From contig NZ_PYAL01000001.1 of assembly GCF_004121055.1 (NCBI RefSeq), positions 124,001-188,000 on the forward strand: 64,000 nucleotides of DNA. Reading direction: 5' to 3'. A program made the position numbers and the translations under genes. The stretch comes from Achromobacter aloeverae. GTDB lineage: Bacteria; Pseudomonadota; Gammaproteobacteria; Burkholderiales; Burkholderiaceae_B. Positions 52,653-61,405 of the stretch are shown one piece after another. The notes below the pieces were generated by a model, which was given only the letters and a program-made list of their open reading frames with translations, did no database searches and was not told the origin of the DNA. The stretch's first letter is position 1, and each line of letters begins with the position of its first letter.

Positions 52653-52699
52653 CTTCCCTCTGCAAGCCGTGTCACCGCACGGCTGGGGAAGCTTTTTTT
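52653..52699 (+). terminator. Intrinsic terminator between pxpA and the ABC transporter
   Basis: CTTCCC (52653-52658) pairs with GGGAAG (52686-52691), and the inner AGCCGTG (52665-52671) pairs with CACGGCT (52678-52684), with a 6-base loop. Seven T residues (52693-52699) follow directly. This is the clearest intrinsic terminator in the window. It sits inside an otherwise co-directional block, so either the ABC operon has its own promoter or read-through is regulated. Confidence 0.8.
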
Positions 52700-52775
52700 C
52701 CTCGAAAGTGGTTCGGATGCTGTAACAGCCGCCCTCAGCGTCTCCACGCCACCGTCTACCCTAGGAGTGACCTGC

Positions 52776-54398
52776 ATGTCTTCCACCCGACGCAACACGC
52801 CCACCGCCCCGCGCCGCACCCGCGGAATCAAGGGCCCCTTGCTGTCCGCCGCGCTGGCGGCCGCGCTTGCCGTCGCCGGCATCACCGGCGCCCAAGCCCA
52901 GACCCCGACCCGCGGCGGCACGCTGCGCGCCATCGTCCAGCCCGAGCCGCCGCTGCTCATGCTGGGCCTGAACCAGCAGATTCCCACCCAGTACGTGGCC
53001 GGCAAGATCTATGAAAGCCTGCTGACCTGGTCGCCCGACCTCAAGCCCCAGCCCGGCCTGGCCCGCGCATGGCACGTCTCGGAGGACGGCAAGACCTATA
53101 CCTTCGACCTGCAGCAAGGCGTGACCTGGCATGACGGCAAGCCCTTCAGCGCCGACGACGTGGTCTTCAGCATCGACAAGTTCCTGCGCGCCGTGCACCC
53201 GCGCGCCCGCGTCATCATCAACCAGTTCGTGGACTCGGTCACGGCGCTGGCGCCGGACAAGGTCGAAATCAAGCTGAAGACGCCCTTCGCGCCCTTCCTG
53301 AAGGCCTTCGTCAGCGACAACATGCCCATCGTGCCCAAGCATCTGTACGACGGCACCGACTACCTGAACAACCCCAACAACCAGCATCCCATCGGCACCG
53401 GCCCGTTCATGTTCAAGAACTGGAACAAGGGTTCGGTCATCGAGTTGGTGCGCAATCCCAACTACTGGCAGAAGGGCAAGCCCTATCTGGACGGCATCGT
53501 CTTCAGCGTGATTCCGGACTCGGCGTCGCGCGCCGTCGCCTTCGAGCGCGGCGACGTGGATGTGCTGCGCAGCGGCGACGTCGACAACGTCGACATCAAG
53601 CGCCTGAAAGCCCTGGCCAATGTGGAATACACCACCAAGGGCTGGGAAATGTTCGCGCAGCAGGCCTATATCCAGATGAACGAACGCAAGCCGCCGTTCG
53701 ACAACATCAAGGTGCGCCAGGCGGTGATGTACGCGCTGAACCGCAAGTTCATCGTCGACAACATCTTCTTCGGCCTGGGCAAGGTGTCCACCGGCCCGAT
53801 CTCGTCGCAGACGCCCTTCTACAGCGCCGACGTAACGCAGTACCCGTACGACATCAAGAAGGCGCGCGCGCTGATCAAGGAGTCCGGCGTCGACCTGTCC
53901 AAGACGCCGGTGAAGATCCTCGCCTATCCCTACGGCGCCGCCTGGGATCGCCTGGGCGAGTACACCCGCCAGGCCCTGCAGCAGATCGGTTTCACCGTCG
54001 ATATGGAAGCGGCCGATGCCGGCACGTGGTCCAAGCGCGTGTCCGATTTCGATTTCGACCTCACCTTCAGCTTCACGTCGCAGTACGGCGATCCGGCCCT
54101 GGGCGTATCGCGCCTGTTCCTGACGCGCAACATCGTCAAGGGCTCGGCTTTCGTCAACAACGAGGGCTACAAGAACGCGCAAGCCGACGCGCTGTGGGAC
54201 AAGGCCGCCACGGCGACCTCGGACGCGGACCGCGCGCAGGCGTATGCCCAGGTGCAGAAGATCCTGGTGGACGAAGTCGCCAACGGCTACCTGTTCGAGA
54301 TCGACAATCCCTCGCTGTATCGCGCCAGGATCCATAACCTGGTCACGACGGCCATCGGACTGAACGACACCTTCGCCGACGTCTACATCGACAAGTAA
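52776..54398 (+). CDS. ABC transporter substrate-binding protein, oligopeptide type
   Basis: A 540-residue periplasmic binding protein of the DppA/OppA family. The signal peptide ends near AVAGITGAQAQTPTRGG. Family stretches are WHVSEDGKTYTFDLQQGVTW, HPIGTGPFMFKNW and VRQAVMYALNRKFIVD. The ATG at 52776 follows AGGAG with an 8-base gap. With the following permeases and ATPase it imports peptides or related small molecules. The neighbouring 5-oxoprolinase and amidohydrolases suggest N-blocked amino acids or peptides. Confidence 0.92.
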   Translation: MSSTRRNTPTAPRRTRGIKGPLLSAALAAALAVAGITGAQAQTPTRGGTLRAIVQPEPPLLMLGLNQQIPTQYVAGKIYESLLTWSPDLKPQPGLARAWHVSEDGKTYTFDLQQGVTWHDGKPFSADDVVFSIDKFLRAVHPRARVIINQFVDSVTALAPDKVEIKLKTPFAPFLKAFVSDNMPIVPKHLYDGTDYLNNPNNQHPIGTGPFMFKNWNKGSVIELVRNPNYWQKGKPYLDGIVFSVIPDSASRAVAFERGDVDVLRSGDVDNVDIKRLKALANVEYTTKGWEMFAQQAYIQMNERKPPFDNIKVRQAVMYALNRKFIVDNIFFGLGKVSTGPISSQTPFYSADVTQYPYDIKKARALIKESGVDLSKTPVKILAYPYGAAWDRLGEYTRQALQQIGFTVDMEAADAGTWSKRVSDFDFDLTFSFTSQYGDPALGVSRLFLTRNIVKGSAFVNNEGYKNAQADALWDKAATATSDADRAQAYAQVQKILVDEVANGYLFEIDNPSLYRARIHNLVTTAIGLNDTFADVYIDK

Positions 54399-54495
54399 GC
54401 CGCGCCCTGCCGCCGGCGGCGCCACGGCCTGCATCGGCCGGGGCGCCGGCCGCCGCATTCCCGTTTTCCTGTCTTACCGCTTTGGAGCCGACGCT

Positions 54496-55482
54496 TTGAA
54501 GACCCTGTCGTATTTCGCCTCGCGGCTTGGCAAAGCCGTCATCGTCGTGCTCGGCGTGGTGATCCTGAATTTCCTGCTGATACGCATGGCCCCCGGCGAC
54601 CCCGCCGCCGTGCTGGCCGGCGAGGCCGGCGCCTCCGACCCCGCCTACGTGGAGCAGCTGCGCCGCGAGTTCGGCCTCGACCAGCCCGTCTACGTCCAGC
54701 TGGGCACCTACCTGAAGGGCATCGCCCGCCTGGACCTTGGCTATTCGTACCGTGAACGCGTGCCCGTGCTGAACCTGATCCTGGACCGTCTGCCGGCCAC
54801 GCTGCTGCTGATGACCTGCGCCTTCCTGTTCTCCGTCGCGCTGGGCATGCTGGCGGGCGTCATCGCGGCGCGCGCCCGCTATGAAGGGCGCCGCCGCTGG
54901 GTGGACAGCACCATCATGAGCGGCGCCCTGCTGATCTACGCCACGCCGCAGTTCTGGCTGGCCTTGCTGGCCGTGATCTTCTTCTCCCTGACGCTGGGCT
55001 GGTTGCCGCCGTTCGGCATGGAAACGGTGGCATCGACGCTGACCGGCTGGGCCCGGGTCAGCGATATCGCGCAGCACCTGGTCCTGCCCACCGTCTCGCT
55101 GGGCTGCTTCTTCATGGCCATCTATGCGCGCCTGACCCGCGCTTCCATGCTGGAAGTCCTGGGCATGGACTTCATCAAGACCGCGCGGGCCAAGGGCGTG
55201 CCGGTACAGCAGATCATCCGCCGCCATGCGCTGCGCAACGCGCTGCTGCCGGTGATTACCTTCGCCGGCATCCAGCTGGGCCAGATGGCCGGCGGCGCCG
55301 TGCTCACGGAGACCGTCTTCGGCTGGCCCGGCATCGGCCGCCTGATGTTCGACGCCCTGGTCCAGCGCGACTACCAGTTGCTGCTGGGCGTGTTCCTGGT
55401 CACCTCGACCATGGTGGTGGTCTTCAACCTGATCACCGACCTGATCTATCGCTTCGTCGATCCCCGCATCCAGGGAAGCTGA
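54496..55482 (+). CDS. ABC transporter permease, DppB/OppB type
   Basis: A 328-residue inner-membrane permease with six helices. The start is a TTG at 54496 with GGAG eight bases upstream. It begins ASRLGKAVIVVLGVVILNFL and carries the EAA-type loop region TARAKGVPVQQIIRRHALRN. The TETVFGWPGIGRLM segment is typical of DppB. It forms the channel with the second permease. Confidence 0.92.
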   Translation: MKTLSYFASRLGKAVIVVLGVVILNFLLIRMAPGDPAAVLAGEAGASDPAYVEQLRREFGLDQPVYVQLGTYLKGIARLDLGYSYRERVPVLNLILDRLPATLLLMTCAFLFSVALGMLAGVIAARARYEGRRRWVDSTIMSGALLIYATPQFWLALLAVIFFSLTLGWLPPFGMETVASTLTGWARVSDIAQHLVLPTVSLGCFFMAIYARLTRASMLEVLGMDFIKTARAKGVPVQQIIRRHALRNALLPVITFAGIQLGQMAGGAVLTETVFGWPGIGRLMFDALVQRDYQLLLGVFLVTSTMVVVFNLITDLIYRFVDPRIQGS

Positions 55483-55485
55483 TAC

Positions 55486-56325
55486 ATGAAAGCCTTTGTC
55501 AAACGTTTCTGCGCCCATCGGGGCGCCACCGCGGGCGTCATCATCCTGCTGGCCGTGATCGCCGTCGGGCTGGTCGCTCCTTTCTGGTTCGACGAATCGC
55601 CGTGGATGATGGTGGGATCGCCCCTGCTCGCCCCGTTCAGCGACCCCTCCTTTCCGCTGGGCACCGACATGCTGGGCCGCGACATCGCGGCGGGCCTGGC
55701 CTATGGCGCCCGTGTCTCGCTGTTGATCGGCGTCATCTCCACCGCCGTCGCGGTGCTGATCGGCATCCTGGTGGGCGCGCTCGCCGGTTATTTCGGCGGC
55801 CGCCTGGACGACCTCCTCATGCGGCTGACCGAGTTCTTCCAGACCATTCCTCAACTGGCCATGGCCATGGTGCTGGTGGCGATCTTCAAGCCCAACCTGG
55901 TGTCCATCGTAGGCGCCATCGCCATCGTTTCCTGGCCGCCGGTGGCGCGCCTGGTGCGGTCTGAGTTCATGACGCTGCGCACCCGCGAGTTCGTGCAGGC
56001 GGCGGTGGTGATCGGCCAGCGCCCGCTGCGCATCATCCTCACGCAGATCCTGCCCAATGCGGCCTCGCCCATCATCGTCACCGCGTCGCTGATGACGGCC
56101 ACGTCCATCCTCACCGAATCGGCGCTGTCCTTCATGGGCCTGGGCGACCGCAACCTGATGAGCTGGGGCTTCATGATAGGCGCGGCCCGCACCATGCTGC
56201 GCGAAGCGCCGCTGATGAGCCTGTGGCCGGGCCTGGCCATCATGCTCACCGTGCTGGCCATCAACCTGATCGGCGAAGGCCTGAACGATGCCCTCAATCC
56301 GCAGCTACGCAAACGTGGAGCGTGA
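55486..56325 (+). CDS. ABC transporter permease, DppC/OppC type
   Basis: A 279-residue permease with an N-terminal helix and the family motif PLGTDMLGRDIAAGLAYGAR. The EAA-loop region is REFVQAAVVIGQRPLRIILT, and LSFMGLGDRNLMSWGFMI follows. It partners the DppB-type permease three bases upstream. Confidence 0.93.
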   Translation: MKAFVKRFCAHRGATAGVIILLAVIAVGLVAPFWFDESPWMMVGSPLLAPFSDPSFPLGTDMLGRDIAAGLAYGARVSLLIGVISTAVAVLIGILVGALAGYFGGRLDDLLMRLTEFFQTIPQLAMAMVLVAIFKPNLVSIVGAIAIVSWPPVARLVRSEFMTLRTREFVQAAVVIGQRPLRIILTQILPNAASPIIVTASLMTATSILTESALSFMGLGDRNLMSWGFMIGAARTMLREAPLMSLWPGLAIMLTVLAINLIGEGLNDALNPQLRKRGA

Positions 56326-56329
56326 CGCC

Positions 56330-58111
56330 ATGACCCTCTCCACCTCCTCCTCAGCCTCCACGTCCGCCGCCGCGCCCCTGCTGTCCATCCGCGACCTCAC
56401 CATCGCCCTGCCCGCCGGCGGCGACCGGCCGCATGCCGTCAGGAACATCTCCTTCGACATCCGTCCGGGCGAGATCCTGTGCATCGTCGGCGAGTCGGGC
56501 TCGGGCAAATCGATGAGCGCCAACGCCATCATGGGCCTCTTGCCGGACTACCTGCGTCCGCAAGGCGGCCAGATCCTGTTCGGCGGACGCGACCTGCTGC
56601 AACTGGACGAAGACACGCTGCGCGGCATGCGCGGCCGCGAAATGGCGATGATCTTCCAGGAACCCCTGTCGGCGCTCAATCCGCTGCTGACGGTCGGCGA
56701 CCAGATCGACGAAGTCATGCGCGTGCACGACGTCGGCACCGCCGAATCGCGCCAGGCGCGCGTGCTCGAACTGCTGGAGTTCGTCGGCCTGCCCGAACCC
56801 GCGACGCTGCGCCACGCCTGGCCCTTCCGCCTGTCCGGCGGCCAGCGCCAGCGCGTGATGATCGCCATGGCGCTGGCGCTGGAGCCGCGCCTGTTGATCG
56901 CCGACGAGCCCACGACCGCGCTGGACGTCACCACCCAGGCGCAGATCCTCGCCCTGATTGCCCGCATCCAGCGCGAGAAAGGCATGGGCGTGATGTTCGT
57001 CACGCATGACTTCGGCGTGGTCGCCGAGATCGCCGACCGCGTGGCGGTCATGGAAAAAGGCATCCTGGTCGAGGAAGGCCCCGCGGAGCAGGTGCTGAAC
57101 CGGCCGCGCCATCCCTATACCCGGCGCCTGATCGCCGCCGTGCCCAGCCAGCAGGCCTCGGCGGGCGAACGCCGCGGCGCCGGCCCGCGCCCCGTGCTGG
57201 AGGTCAGGCACCTGAACAAGATATACGCCGCCAGCGGCGGCCTGTTCCAGAAGAAACGCGTGGTCCACGCGGTCAATGACGTCAGCTTCAGCGTGGGCCG
57301 TGGCCAGACCCTGGGCATCGTGGGCGAATCGGGCTCCGGCAAGTCGACCATCGGCAAATGCCTGCTCAAGCTGCTGGAGATCGACGGCGGCGAGATGCTG
57401 TTCGACGGCGAGGACATCGCGCCCTTGTCGGAGGCCCGCTTCCGCCCGCAACGCTGCAAGATCCAGATGATTTTCCAGGATCCCTTCGCGTCCCTGAATC
57501 CGCGCCAGACCGTGGGCCGCATACTGTGCGACGGGCCGCTCGCCAACGGCGTCGCGCGCGCGCAGGCCGAGCAGCGCGCGCGCGAACTGCTCAAGCTGGT
57601 GGAGCTGGATCCGTCCGCCTTCGACCGCTATCCTGTCGAATTCTCCGGCGGCCAGCGCCAGCGCATCGGCATCGCGCGCGCCCTGGCCATGGAGCCCCAA
57701 TTGATCGTCGCCGACGAGTCGGTGTCGGCGCTGGACGTGTCCGTGCAGGCACAGGTGTTGAAGCTGCTGCGGGACGTGCAACAGCGCCTGCAACTGGCCT
57801 TGATCTTCATCACCCACGACCTGCGGGTGGCGGCCCAGATCTGCGACCACCTGCTGGTCATGCATCGCGGCCGCGTGGTGGAGCAAGGACCGCCGGCGCG
57901 TATTTTCGATGATCCCCAGCACGCTTACACCCGCCAGCTGATCGCGGCCATGCCCGGCCGCGACTGGGATCCGGCGGCGGCCGTCACCACCGATACGGCG
58001 ACCGCGTCGACGGCCCCTGCGCCGGCCGCCGCGGCGATGCACCAGGCGGCTGTCCCGCATGTCCCCCATGCCCCGCATCTCCCCCCCGCCACCGCCCACA
58101 AGGCGACCTGA
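56330..58111 (+). CDS. Fused double ATPase of dipeptide/oligopeptide ABC transporter
   Basis: A 593-residue protein joining two ATP-binding cassettes usually encoded separately (DppD and DppF). Domain one has Walker A GESGSGKSMSANA, signature LSGGQRQRVMIAMA and LLIADEPTTALD. Domain two has GESGSGKSTIGKC, FSGGQRQRIGIARA and LIVADESVSALD; here the usual DEP reads DES. Two OppD/F-type C-terminal regions follow each cassette (HPYTRRLIAAVP and HAYTRQLIAAMP). The Ala/Pro/His-rich tail is not conserved. Fusion of the pair is common in proteobacteria. Confidence 0.93.
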   Translation: MTLSTSSSASTSAAAPLLSIRDLTIALPAGGDRPHAVRNISFDIRPGEILCIVGESGSGKSMSANAIMGLLPDYLRPQGGQILFGGRDLLQLDEDTLRGMRGREMAMIFQEPLSALNPLLTVGDQIDEVMRVHDVGTAESRQARVLELLEFVGLPEPATLRHAWPFRLSGGQRQRVMIAMALALEPRLLIADEPTTALDVTTQAQILALIARIQREKGMGVMFVTHDFGVVAEIADRVAVMEKGILVEEGPAEQVLNRPRHPYTRRLIAAVPSQQASAGERRGAGPRPVLEVRHLNKIYAASGGLFQKKRVVHAVNDVSFSVGRGQTLGIVGESGSGKSTIGKCLLKLLEIDGGEMLFDGEDIAPLSEARFRPQRCKIQMIFQDPFASLNPRQTVGRILCDGPLANGVARAQAEQRARELLKLVELDPSAFDRYPVEFSGGQRQRIGIARALAMEPQLIVADESVSALDVSVQAQVLKLLRDVQQRLQLALIFITHDLRVAAQICDHLLVMHRGRVVEQGPPARIFDDPQHAYTRQLIAAMPGRDWDPAAAVTTDTATASTAPAPAAAAMHQAAVPHVPHAPHLPPATAHKAT

Positions 58112-58115
58112 TCCG

Positions 58116-59405
58116 ATGCCGTCCGCGACCATGATAGAACCCGACCTTCCCCTCGCCGAGCGCCTGTTCGAACGCTTGCGCGCGCAAAGCCACGACGGCG
58201 TGGGCATGACGCGAGACAGCTACGGCGCCGGCGAACAGGCGGCCCACGAGACCATGGCGGACTGCGCGCGCCAGCTGGGGCTGGTCGTGCGCAGGGACGC
58301 CGCGCTCAATCTTTACCTGACGCTGCCCGGCCGGCGCCGCGACCTGCCCGCCGTGATGACCGGATCGCACCTGGACTCGGTGCCGCGCGGGGGCAATTAC
58401 GACGGCGCGGCCGGCGTGGTCGCGGGCCTGGCGGTGCTGGCCGGATGGGTGCGCGCCGGCGCGACCCCGCAGCGCGATGTCGTCGTGATGGGCATACGCG
58501 CCGAGGAAAGCGCCTGGTTTCCCGTCTCGTACGCCGGCAGCAAGGCGGCCTTCGGCCTGCTCGACGCCCAGGCCCTGCAAAGCCCTCGCGCGGATACCGG
58601 ACGCCCCTTGGGCGACCACATCCGCGACTGCGGCGGCCAGCCGGAGCTCGTGGCCGCGGGCGTGCCCGCGCTGCAAGCGACCGGGCTGGACTGTTTCGTC
58701 GAACTGCACATCGAACAGGGCCCGGTGCTGATGGGCGCCGGCCAACCCCTGGGCGTGGTGACCGGAATCTGCGGTAGCCACCGCTATCGCGCCGCGCGCG
58801 TGCTCGGACGCTATGCGCACTCCGGCGCCACCCCGCGCGGCCATCGCGCCGATGCGGTAGTCGCGCTGGCCGCGCTGATCGACCGCTTGCAGGCCATCTG
58901 GGCGGAGATGGAAAACGACGGCCACGAACTGACGCTGACCTTCGGCCAGGTCTACACCGACCCCAGGCAGGCGGATTTCAGCAAGGTCCCGGGGCAGGTA
59001 TCCTTTTCGGTCGACATCCGCTCGCGCGACACCGCGACGCTGCGCCTGATGGATGAACACCTGCTGACGACCGCGCGCGCCATCGCCACCGCGCAAGGCG
59101 TAAGCTTCGAATGGGGGCCGGCGTCGGGCAGCCAGCCGGCGGTCATGGACCCGGCCTTGCGCCAGGCCCTGCACGCCGCCGCGGCAGGCATCAGCGCCGG
59201 CGTGCGCGACATGCCCAGCGGCGCCGGACACGACAGCGCCACCTTCGCCAACCAGGGCGTGCCCAGCGCGATGCTGTTCGTGCGCAACGCCAACGGCAGC
59301 CACAATCCGGACGAGGCCATGGACATGGCGGATTTCGCGGCCGGGGCGCGTGTCCTCGGACAGGTGCTGGCCGGGCGTGCGGAGGTGGCGGTCGCCGCGC
59401 CCTGA
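58116..59405 (+). CDS. M20-family Zn-dependent hydrolase (carbamoylase/hydantoinase type)
   Basis: A 429-residue peptidase-M20-like amidohydrolase. Metal and catalytic signatures are TGSHLDSVPRGGNYDGAAGV, IRAEESAWF, HIEQGPVLMGAG and SGAGHDSATFAN. The family includes N-carbamoyl-L-amino-acid hydrolase, allantoate amidohydrolase and beta-ureidopropionase; sequence alone does not separate them. It cleaves a blocking group from an amino acid, matching the theme of the block. I chose the ATG at 58116; an ATG at 58131 is possible. It follows the ATPase gene by four bases. Confidence 0.9.
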   Translation: MPSATMIEPDLPLAERLFERLRAQSHDGVGMTRDSYGAGEQAAHETMADCARQLGLVVRRDAALNLYLTLPGRRRDLPAVMTGSHLDSVPRGGNYDGAAGVVAGLAVLAGWVRAGATPQRDVVVMGIRAEESAWFPVSYAGSKAAFGLLDAQALQSPRADTGRPLGDHIRDCGGQPELVAAGVPALQATGLDCFVELHIEQGPVLMGAGQPLGVVTGICGSHRYRAARVLGRYAHSGATPRGHRADAVVALAALIDRLQAIWAEMENDGHELTLTFGQVYTDPRQADFSKVPGQVSFSVDIRSRDTATLRLMDEHLLTTARAIATAQGVSFEWGPASGSQPAVMDPALRQALHAAAAGISAGVRDMPSGAGHDSATFANQGVPSAMLFVRNANGSHNPDEAMDMADFAAGARVLGQVLAGRAEVAVAAP

Positions 59406-59482
59406 AGCGCCTGCCGCGCGACCGACGCGTCAAAAAACCAACGTAAACAAGCAAGCAATAAAGAAGAGAGGAAGACCCACCG

Positions 59483-60502
59483 ATGCCCACCTGCGTCATC
59501 GCCCAACCCGTCCATCCCAGCGGCCCGCAACGCATGCGCGCGGCGGGCATGGACGTCATCGAACCGCCCGGCACCACCCTGGATGCCCTGCGCCAGGTCA
59601 TCGCCCGGGCCGACGCCGTGCTGGTGCGCGACAGCCTGCCCGCCGATCTCATCGACATCGCGCCGAACCTGTGCGTCATCGCCAACCACGGCACCGGCAC
59701 CGACAAGATCGCCGTGGCCCACGCCAGCGACCTCGGCATCCCGGTCGTCTATACGCCGTCGGCCAATGTGCAGGCCGTCGCGGAGCACGCCCTGATGCTG
59801 ATGCTGGCCACGGCGCGCCAGGCCGCGCTGGCCGATGCCGCCACCCGCAAGGGGGACTGGCGTTTCAAGTATGAACAGCCCATGATCTCACTGTGCGGCA
59901 AGACGCTGGGCATCGTCGGCCTGGGCCGCACCGGCCGCATTCTCTGCGACATGGTCACGCAGGCGCTGGGCATGCGGGTAGTGGCCTGGTCGCCCAGCCT
60001 GCCGGCCGACGCGGCGCTGCCAGCCGGCGCGCGCCGCGCCGCCAGCCTGGACGAACTGCTCGCCGACGCGGACGTGGTGTCCCTGCACCGACCGCTGCGG
60101 CCCGATACCCGCCACACCCTGGATGCCGCCGCGCTGCGCCGCATGAAGCGCGGCGCCATCGTGATCAACACTTCGCGCGGCGGCCTCATCGACGAAGCCG
60201 CCCTGGCCGATGCCTTGCGCGATGGCCACCTGTTCGGCGCGGGCCTGGATGTATTCGAGACCGAGCCCCTGCCGGCCGGCGCCGCCATCGCGGGCCTGCC
60301 CAATGCCGTGCTGACGCCGCACGTGGCCGGATCGGCGCAGGAAGCGCTGCAAGCCACCGCCAGCCAATGCGCGGACCAGATCATCGACGTGCTCTCGGGG
60401 CGGCAGCCGCCCCACATGGTCCGGCCCGACGTCTGGACGCACCGCCGCCTGCCCCGCCATCCCCTTTCCGCTTCCCCTCTTCCCATCGATCGCCAGCCAT
60501 GA
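59483..60502 (+). CDS. D-2-hydroxyacid dehydrogenase
   Basis: A 339-residue NAD-dependent 2-hydroxyacid dehydrogenase. The cofactor motif is GIVGLGRTGR, and the catalytic Arg-Glu-His triad is in NTSRGGLIDEAAL, DVFETEPL and LTPHVAGSAQEAL. It reduces 2-oxo acids or oxidises D-hydroxy acids. In this operon it may act on the 2-oxo acid produced by the aminotransferase. The His-rich C-terminal tail after VRPDVWTH is not typical. It overlaps the next gene by four bases. Confidence 0.9.
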   Translation: MPTCVIAQPVHPSGPQRMRAAGMDVIEPPGTTLDALRQVIARADAVLVRDSLPADLIDIAPNLCVIANHGTGTDKIAVAHASDLGIPVVYTPSANVQAVAEHALMLMLATARQAALADAATRKGDWRFKYEQPMISLCGKTLGIVGLGRTGRILCDMVTQALGMRVVAWSPSLPADAALPAGARRAASLDELLADADVVSLHRPLRPDTRHTLDAAALRRMKRGAIVINTSRGGLIDEAALADALRDGHLFGAGLDVFETEPLPAGAAIAGLPNAVLTPHVAGSAQEALQATASQCADQIIDVLSGRQPPHMVRPDVWTHRRLPRHPLSASPLPIDRQP

Positions 60503-61302
60503 CCCCGCCCATCGTCAGTCTCGAACAAGGCAGCATTCCGCTGCTCATCTCCATCCCGCACGGCGGCGAATACCTGCCCGAGCCGTACGCGCGCCGCATG
60601 ACGCCGGCCGCGCGCAAGCTGGCCGACACCGACTGGCACCTGTCGCGCCTGTACGATTTCGCGCGGCGCATGGGCGCCTCCATGGTGCGGGCGAACTACT
60701 CGCGCTATGTGATCGACGTGAACCGTCCCAGCGACGGCGGCGCGCTCTATCCCGGACAGACCACCACGACACTGTGCCCGGTGGCGACCTTCCATGGCGA
60801 GCCGGTCTACCTGGACCCGGCGGACGTCCCCGGCGCGGACGAGACCGCGCAACGGGTGCGCGACTACTGGCAGCCCTATCACGACACCCTGGCCGCCGAG
60901 CTCCAGCGCGTGCGCCGGCAGCACGGGCATGTGCTGATGTGGGAAGCGCACTCCATCGCCAGCGAGCTGCCCTACCTGTTCGAAGGCCGCCTGCCGGACC
61001 TCAACCTCGGCACCTTCAGCGGCGCCGCCTGCGCCCCCGCCCTGCGCGAGGCCGCCATGGCCGCGGCGGCGGCGGGCCCTTACTCCTGGGTCATCGACGA
61101 CCGCTTCAAGGGCGGCCACATTACGCGGCACTACGGCCGCCCGCAAGACGGCGTCCATGTCGTGCAGCTGGAAATGGCGCAATGCGTGTACATGGACGAG
61201 ACCGAGCCCTACGGCTATCGCGAGGACCTGGCGGACAAGCTGCTGCCCACCCTGCAAGCCATGGTGAAGAACACATACGCGGCGTTGACGCGCAAGGGTT
61301 GA
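60499..61302 (+). CDS. N-formylglutamate amidohydrolase-like protein
   Basis: A 267-residue member of the N-formylglutamate amidohydrolase family (HutG type). Signatures are ISIPHGGEYLPEPYARRM, RYVIDVNRPSDGGALY and WEAHSIASELPYLF, with GGHITRHYGRPQ and VQLEMAQCVYMDE near the end. In histidine degradation it frees glutamate from formylglutamate, but no hut genes are present here. It ends the 5-oxoproline/peptide block, so deblocking N-acyl glutamate or a relative is a reasonable guess. Confidence 0.88.
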   Translation: MTPPIVSLEQGSIPLLISIPHGGEYLPEPYARRMTPAARKLADTDWHLSRLYDFARRMGASMVRANYSRYVIDVNRPSDGGALYPGQTTTTLCPVATFHGEPVYLDPADVPGADETAQRVRDYWQPYHDTLAAELQRVRRQHGHVLMWEAHSIASELPYLFEGRLPDLNLGTFSGAACAPALREAAMAAAAAGPYSWVIDDRFKGGHITRHYGRPQDGVHVVQLEMAQCVYMDETEPYGYREDLADKLLPTLQAMVKNTYAALTRKG

Positions 61303-61405
61303 TCGCGACCGGAGCCAGGGTGGCGGCGCGGCTGCACCGTGACCCGGCTCCGCGCGGCCGGGGTCCGGCTACCGGCACCGGCTACCGCCACCGGCCATAC
61401 AGACC

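Noticed and set aside
56351-58207. A 618-codon open frame antisense to the fused ABC ATPase
   Set aside because: The composition is that of an antisense frame, and the plus strand has intact Walker and signature motifs for both cassettes.
60499-61302. Part of a histidine utilisation operon
   Set aside because: No hutU, hutH or hutI genes are nearby; the neighbours are a peptide transporter and 5-oxoprolinase genes.
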